Source of the DNA: Castanea sativa
Lineage: Eukaryota > Streptophyta > Magnoliopsida > Fagales > Fagaceae
Length of the DNA: 64,000 nucleotides
Assembly (NCBI RefSeq): GCF_040712315.1
Contig: NC_134016.1
Span: 28,868,003 to 28,932,002 of the forward strand
Direction of reading: 5' to 3'
The notes beneath the pieces were generated by a model. That model worked only from the letters and a program-made list of their open reading frames with translations, did no database searches and was not told the DNA's origin. A program made the translations under genes and the position numbers. Positions 57,868 to 64,000 of the stretch are shown piece after piece (the first letter of the stretch is position 1; each line of letters opens with the position of its first letter).

Positions 57868-60833
57868 TCATCTGTAGTACGTACCATGTGAAGCGAAGAA
57901 TTGGTAATCTGGGTGATTGACCTGATACTGTCTTAGCCAGTTTTCTGCAGCCTGCATAAGGATATTTGCCCGCTGTGACTCACTAATGCTGCGTTGTGCC
58001 CACATGGATCCTTTTAACTTATAGGAAACCATTCCAAAAGCAGACAAGGAAATTTTGGGGACACCGTCAATCTCACTTGGACAAATGACAATTGGGGCCT
58101 GGGTGCTTCCACTACCTGCAAAAAGAATTCAATTCTAAGGGTTGAATGTAAGCCTTACCAACTGAAATCATCCTATACAACATCAGGCAGCTGGACTATA
58201 TACATATATCACAGCAGAGATAATATTGAGTAAGTCCTATTTAGATGTTAGAATGATATTGAACTATAATTGTCAAACTTGGAAGTGAATGCCGGGGCTT
58301 TATTCAATTGTCAAACTTGGGAGTTGGGAGCGAATGCTGGGGCTTTATTTAATTGTCAAACTTGGGATTGAATGCCCAGAAGAAGAATAAGGAGTATAGT
58401 AAAGGCTGAGCTGCCAACTCCTAGAAATGGATACAGTCGGACAAGAGGAAATTTTCCTTTAATAAAAATAATAATAATTTGAAATAAAGAAAAAAAAATA
58501 AAGCATAAAAAATAAAATAATTTAAGAGCCCCCAGATGTTGGGTGGACAAATGAAGTGTTTCTCGTTTTGCACCAGAGCCACTAAGAATCACAGGTCTCC
58601 AAGAAATGGAGTGAAAGGGTCACCATTTGTTAAGATTAATTTGTACCATTTGGTTTTCAATCACCAACTCCCTACAAGTATATTAAGAATTTTTTGCGAG
58701 GAAGAAGAAATATGTACAAAGTAAATTTGATAGTAAAGTTATAGGATATTCTCATTTCATTTATCAGTCCAAAGCTAACCCAAACATAGGTGCTGATTCT
58801 TGGAGTTGCTTGGTAGGCCTTATAATTGAGCCACGATGCCATCAGTATTTTGGAAGCATCCTTGGCCTATCTCGTATGGGCCTAAAGTCATAAGCATGTG
58901 GATAACTTATCTCCAATTTCTAGTATAGAGTATACTAAAAGTTTTTGAGCTCTGCTTAGGTTGTTGAACCCAGTAGTGTAGGCTTGGTGTACTTGGGCAC
59001 AGCATGGTGGCTAATGGAAACCATCCCTAACATAGGCATGGAGGCATGGAGGAACACTCCCTGTGGACTTGCCAAGGTAATTATATGTTTAAGGATGCAT
59101 CTGTTATATGGGTTCAATCAGTCCTCACAGAATTTTCAGAAACATGAGGACTTACAAGGCAATCAATGGTTCTTCCTAGGTGGAGCAATTGCTCCTATAA
59201 TTGTCTGGTTGGCAGCTAAGGCCTTCCCTCTACAATAGTGGATTAGACTCATCAAAATGCCCATCTTGATAGCTGCTACAGGAAATATGCCACCAGTTAC
59301 TACTGTCAACTACAGTAGAGTTGGATTATTGTAGGTTATCCCTTTGGATTTGTTGTTTATAGGTGTAAGCTGGATTGGTGTCACCATCACAATTACGTTC
59401 CTTGAGGAGTACTCACTGGCCTCGTCTTTATGGGGATGCTTCTATATTTTTGCTTTGGTTTCAAGGATGTTAGCTTCAGTTGGTGGGGAAATGACCTTGA
59501 TAGGTGTCCCTTGCAATGTTTTGAATCCTATTCTATTCCAGCTGCTATCTACGGTTCCAGTGCATAAACCAGTACACAGCAAGCCCCTATTCAGTATTGG
59601 CTCAAATACCATAACATAACATAACAAAACATAGCAGGGTGTTTCGGGCATCTTGGCCATTTCCAGCCATTTCAAGTGAAAACTCTGTTTCAACCCAGAA
59701 TAGAATCTAGGATGAGTTGTAGCTTTTTTAGAAAACTCGGGCATTTTGGTCATTTTTCTCTCGTGCAAATCAGACCTAATCAAGTACATTTCAATTTTTA
59801 ATTGGGTTATTTCTAAAATTTTTATTTTTAGAATTATTATGAGATGGGAATGTGAAATAATTTGATTAATATTCATGATTTTTTTCATGTCATAACCTTT
59901 CCTATTGAATAATAAGATGACATGAATTGCGTTGCTCTTTTATTTATTTATGAGTATTTATATTTTCAAATATATATATATATATATATGACCAAAGCAA
60001 AAGGTCATATAAATCCCAGATCACATGATTAAATCTTATGGGAAAAACTGTTTGTTTATATGTTGTGCCTCAAAGAAATTACATAATTTGGGGAACCTAA
60101 GTTTTTTCTAAAGGCCCATATAAGAAGGAAAAATGTTCTGACACAGCAAAGAAGCCAGTAAAAATATCACAAAGTTAATTATTGAAAGAAGATTAAGATT
60201 ACCTGTCATGGGTGTGGAAAGGGTATGATATGTTAAGAAGCAAGCATCCAAATCTTTTAATGTTGGACCTGTAGGTATTCGGTATATAGGATACCTAAAA
60301 GTAATATCATCAGACTACATGAACCCTGGTATGATACAAAGCAACATAACAAACATAGATTGCATTCAATTTTACCATGCCACAGACATCCAACTGGCTG
60401 GTAGTAAATCACAACTTCTTAACGTCTTGAGTCCGGGATACTGGCATGCAAGATCTAATATCTGTACCACAACAATAAATCTAAGATACAGGGTTCAGAC
60501 CACAAACTACAAAAGAAAACAGTACGAAGAAAATATCTAACCTTGTCGGCTAATGGTTCACGACAATAAGGGAGATCCTGCTCAAGAAACTCAAAGAGTC
60601 GCAGACCCTGAGAATTTCCTGCTTCACTATCATCGCTAGAAAATCCTTCTTGTCTTGCACTGTGTTCATCATTTATAGACAATCCGTCCAGTCTGATTGG
60701 GATATCACTTCTAAGATGGCGCCAACTCTGCTGTTCCCTAGTAATTTTTATGCCTTTATCAATTTCATAGTCGCTGCTTCCATCACTACTTGAATCCCTG
60801 TAGTAGTCACTGTCACTGTCTTCACGGGCTTGC
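57868..60833 (-). CDS. DUF789 family protein, 3' part (5' exons missing from the model)
   Basis: Four exons on the minus strand join in frame: 60,833-60,542, 60,461-60,376, 60,294-60,203 and 58,115-57,868, with GT-AG introns. The acceptor at 60,834 shows that at least one earlier exon exists; I could not find it within the window. The translation contains [20 protein letters not shown], then [20 protein letters not shown], then [31 protein letters not shown], a TYHTLSTPM block and a final [17 protein letters not shown] with stop. These are hallmark blocks of the plant DUF789 family. The function is unknown. The acidic serine-rich tract suggests phosphorylation. The long intron (58,116-60,202) carries an unrelated pseudogene. 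Confidence 0.92.
58961..59560 (+). pseudogene. Oligopeptide transporter (OPT family) pseudogene inside a DUF789 intron
   Basis: Across several frames and stops the conceptual reading gives [16 protein letters not shown] (near 58,987), [20 protein letters not shown] and AFPLQ (to 59,235), [19 protein letters not shown] (near 59,241), a HHHNYV motif near 59,383 and [13 protein letters not shown] near 59,470-59,512. This is the order of the C-terminal part of plant OPT peptide transporters, a region encoded there by membrane segments. Frameshifts near 59,080-59,150 and 59,330-59,380, plus stops, exclude function. Apparent lack of introns suggests a retrocopy or a single-exon fragment. Confidence 0.8.
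59968..59990. repeat. (AT)n microsatellite
   Basis: A short pure AT run in the intron of the DUF789 gene. Confidence 0.85.
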
Positions 60834-61140
60834 CTAACCAAATGACAAAGTCCAATCTGGTTAGAAGCCAACAAAATGTGTCCAATTAAATCTGACATGT
60901 AAAAATCACAACGGAACAAGCTATGGTTATAGGAAACTTGTGGAAGGGGAAAGAAGTCCCTACAGCTTACAAAAACAGAGCAAACAAAAAGAGAAGTGCC
61001 ATAACCATTAAGCTAACAAGAGATATAAATCAGTTTTGCATGGGGGCAAAATTAACTTCCCCATTATTGAAGAATCAAGAATACGAAGTCAAATAACTAT
61101 ACCTAAACCATTTTTCCCCTGAAATAATTCAATGGTTAAA

Positions 61141-61234
61141 ATAGTGGGGGGAGGGGGGATTTGAAAGCTGGATCAGGATGCCTCCGTTGGAACCACTAGG
61201 AGGTGCCAGTTGAGCTACAAGGCTCTAGGCAACT
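61141..61234 (-). mobile_element. tRNA-derived SINE-like copy
   Basis: On the minus strand it starts gttgcctagagccttgtagc. It has an A-box-like TAGCTCAACTGG (61,217-61,206) and a B-box-like GCTTTCAAATC (61,168-61,158), followed by a run of C. The A-to-B spacing and wording resemble a tRNA head, as in plant SINEs. Confidence 0.55.
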
Positions 61235-61499
61235 TCTATACCTAAACGTAAAGACGCACCTAAACGTAATGACGCATGAGTAGATTATTTTTTGATAAGT
61301 ATTACAGAACTAATGTAATATAATAAATGTTTCATCATTTACTGAACCTTCGGTCACAAAAAACAGAGGTTCACCCAATAACAATGAAACTTGATATCCC
61401 TGACAACCCATGAGTAGATTATGTAGCTCAAGAACAACAAGAAGAAGAATTCTTAATTATTAACTGAAGCTATTCACTCGGAAAAAATTGCAATTTAAA

Positions 61500-61800
61500 A
61501 CAATAACGTGAGAACCAAGTTCAACTAATTATGAACTGAGTGAACTGTTAAAATAAAGCAAACATTGTTAGCTCACACTCAAGCAAAATTGCAATTTTAA
61601 AAAATACCCTTTCCTATCTGAGAACCAAGTTCAACTAATTATGAACCTAGTGTACAGTTAAAATAAAGCAAAAACTGTTAGCTCACACTCAAAAATTACA
61701 ATTTAAAACAATACCCTCCTAGGTAAGAACCAAGTAGATATAGGCAGTTCAGCTAATTATAAACTGAGTGTACTGTTAAAACAAAGCAAACACTGTTAGC
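61500..61800. repeat. Three imperfect direct copies of a unit of about 115 bp
   Basis: The words caagttcaactaattatgaa, then gttaaaataaagcaaa, then ctgttagctcacactcaa recur near 61,516, 61,627 and, more changed, 61,730. Confidence 0.75.
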
Positions 61801-61850
61801 TCTGATTATACATATATTCTTTTCAAAAAGTGAAAATTAAAATTGAACAA

Positions 61851-61974
61851 TTTTTTTCTTTTTTTAGTGGTAAGTTAAACATGCACCCTGGTGGGTCTTG
61901 AACCCTTGACCTCACACTCCACCTTGCTCTTTCAAGGAGAGGAGTTGCCAATTGATTTAGAGCTCATTGGCCAA
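61851..61974 (-). mobile_element. tRNA-derived SINE-like copy 2 of the 21.9-kb family
   Basis: The minus strand reads ccaatgagctctaaatcaat, then aaggtggagtgtgaggtcaa, then a B-box GGTTCAAGACC (61,904-61,894), then gcatgtttaacttacc and an A-rich end. The order matches the copy at 21,921-22,040. Confidence 0.6.
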
Positions 61975-63785
61975 TATTGAACAACTTTTTAACCACATGA
62001 TTCCTTTGGAGGCAGAACTTTCTAGGTAACACAGAGTATAAATTACACTGTCAGGAGAGGATGATAAATGCATGCTAAGAAATTCACCATAACCACTTCT
62101 CCACTAACACAGCCAACTTTCAACAGAGGATTATTTATGTGCAGTAAGAAACTAAACTTTAATGCCCATAAGTGCAAATGAGGAGTTTTTCCACTGTTAT
62201 TCTGTAAGAAACAATCAAATCAATAATAAAACTTTAAGGCTCAAATAACCATAAACAAAATAGATTAAGAAGCATAAGGATTAGTTCTCATCCGTTTCTC
62301 GGCTGGCTGATCTTGGTTCGATTCAGATTCATTAACAACCTGTTTTATTTTTATTATTTAAATCTAAACCACCAATTATTACATGCATATGTTGTATTAA
62401 TATACAAGTTCTGAATAGTTTCTCCATTTGTCATAACAAAATTTACAAGGCCAAGCATACCAAGCCATTTACAACAGAAAATAATGCACGTCTACTCAAC
62501 CAAGTAAGAAATCCAAACACAACATTATTGAATTTTCTGGGCTTCTAAATTTTTATTTGCAGTTTTACACAATGTCACAACAAAAGGACTATTGATGTTG
62601 TTCACTTATCCTTGTATGCTAAATTTACATATTCTCTTAAGATGGTGTTCATAAGAGACAAGGCATTTAAACACAGAAAGATTCATCTTATGGTAGTGAT
62701 TTCTTCAATCAGCCTTTCTTTGACTACTTTTATTTCAAATCTCATCATACCTCAACAGATAGCTCACCAACTTGCTTGCTTTTGCTCTGTCTTCTAGACT
62801 TTGTGGTTATCATTACAAAAAAGAAAAAAGAAAAAAGAAAAAGGATAGCAAAAGATAATTACAGTTTGTGGGCATGAAGGACATCAATATATTATACCCT
62901 TGGATTAATAAATTAATTAATTATAGCTGGGTGAGATGTCAGATAATATGGACCACAACTTTTTAGCAGCATATATAACAGCTCAAATCTCTCAGATTGT
63001 CTCTATTTTGGATAATCTATCTACACAGAACAACAAGAACCTCAAAAGAAGAAAACTAACCTGAATCATAATGGTCACATAACCTTGGAAAGTCTGGTAC
63101 TGTAATAAGTAATAGCTTATTCTTTATGAATACATGATTCTTTTAGTTAGTGGAACACTCAATAGTCTTGATACCAGAGTACCAGACCCATCTAATTAGC
63201 AAGGAAACTTTGTTTGCCAAACTTACATAACCTCATATGGTGACTAACTATGTCCAAAGTTGTATCATATATCAGTTTACTTGCTGCACTGGAAATTTTA
63301 TCACAAAAACTTATTGAAGAAAAGAAAATTTTCCTGCAGAGAATTATAATGTTCAAAGATAAATTCATCAGACAAAGACTTTTAACTCTGGAAGACAATA
63401 AGTTTATTTCACACTTGTTGTGGAGAAGTACCTATAATCAACTTCCTTGAACCAGATAGAGCTACTAGCAACCATAGATAGAGTGTGCTTTTCAATAAAA
63501 AATAAAAAGAAAAAGAAAAAATGACTGACAAAGATATTGCAATTCTCATATATGCCAGAAGATTAGACTTTGTAAATGGAGATTCGTTAAAGTTATACTC
63601 AATATGAAATTTCTAAAGATAGAAAGTTAGAGAGAGAAGCAGTGGTCTTTAGTGTGAGGAGAATGACATACAAGTCTGCATAGATACACATACATGGGAA
63701 AAAATTATTGACATTTGTAGAAACCTTTTGTTTTGATTCCCAAAAAAATGAGACAAGGAAGGACAAGAAATTGCGTTCAAAAAAA
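61975..63785. other. Probable intron or intergenic DNA upstream of the DUF789 exons, nothing supported
   Basis: Near 61,500-61,800 a sequence of about 120 bp is repeated three times (aaccaagttcaactaattat, then gaactgagtg, then gttaaaataaagcaaac). Otherwise it is AT-rich DNA with short frames and no conserved motif. The missing DUF789 5' exons may lie right of the window. Confidence 0.4.
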
Positions 63786-63800
63786 GGGGGGGGGGGGGGG
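63786..63800. repeat. Poly(G) run of 15
   Basis: Fifteen consecutive G follow a run of A. Such a run is rare in this AT-rich DNA and could be partly a sequencing or assembly error. Confidence 0.9.
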
Positions 63801-64000
63801 TCCACTTTAAAACATCTTTCAGCAAGTTAATCTATAGCTTGTACATTCTCCTAGTCTCAGGAGTGTCAGAGAAGCAATGGGAGCAGTAAAGCATGGCACC
63901 GAACAAGATGCATAATACTTCACAATGAAAGCCGAGGTATCACAAATAAACAATTACTTGACAAAAAACGAGAACAGAATGAACCCAAGAATGAGCTAGA

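Noticed and set aside
62285..62345. Short minus-strand coding-like segment after an acceptor-like site, ending TNPYAS and stop
   Set aside because: It is only about 20 codons and has no partner exon in frame. It does not match DUF789, so it was left out as unproven.

Overview
This is a 64 kb piece of AT-rich, repeat-laden plant nuclear DNA. The genes are intron-rich, the repeats include Ty3/gypsy, LINE, SINE and MITE families, and the protein families are plant-specific. The gene relatives and repeat types suggest a woody eudicot, possibly of the oak/beech family, but that placement is an inference from general likeness only.

Region 1 (about 1-15,100) is a decayed Ty3/gypsy LTR retrotransposon of the Tat type, entering from beyond the left edge. 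It runs from an in-frame 48-bp repeat through a broken pol (RT, RNase H, a second archaeal-type RNase H, integrase), then through two broken genes on the opposite strand (DUF7745 type and plant-mobile-domain type), a hairpin-rich minisatellite and a 2.1-kb LTR. A second, unrelated LTR-like block sits inside the plant-mobile-domain gene. The 2.1-kb LTR is followed by a primer-binding-site-like motif, which is unexpected for a 3' LTR.

Region 2 (15,100-31,000) holds one host gene, a six-exon dipeptide epimerase of the enolase superfamily (17,104-20,377, plus strand). After it come a LINE ORF2 relic carrying a very recent 1.19-kb tandem duplication, a hAT-type MITE with an 8-bp target duplication, a LINE RNase H relic, and a minus-strand LTR-like promoter block.

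Region 3 (31,000-41,600) has no convincing host gene. It holds a Harbinger-like MITE with TAA target duplications, nested tandem duplications, a long inverted-repeat pair and microsatellites.

Region 4 (41,600-51,500) is gene-rich. A compact type-2 lipid-transfer protein gene (plus strand) is followed by a complete 14-coding-exon kinesin gene on the minus strand. The kinesin is the NACK1/HINKEL cytokinesis kinesin (KIN-7A type), reconstructed at 963 residues, with a 5'-UTR intron and mitosis-specific MSA motifs in its promoter.

Region 5 (51,500-64,000) carries two more clear MITE structures and then the 3' part of a DUF789 gene on the minus strand (57,868-60,833, 5' exons not found). An intron of that gene holds a degenerate oligopeptide-transporter pseudogene in the opposite orientation. 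Three tRNA-derived SINE-like copies are also present in the window.

No clearly new biological system was found. The most unusual items are the antisense domesticated-type genes inside the retroelement, the hairpin minisatellite, and several MITEs whose target-site duplications can be read directly.
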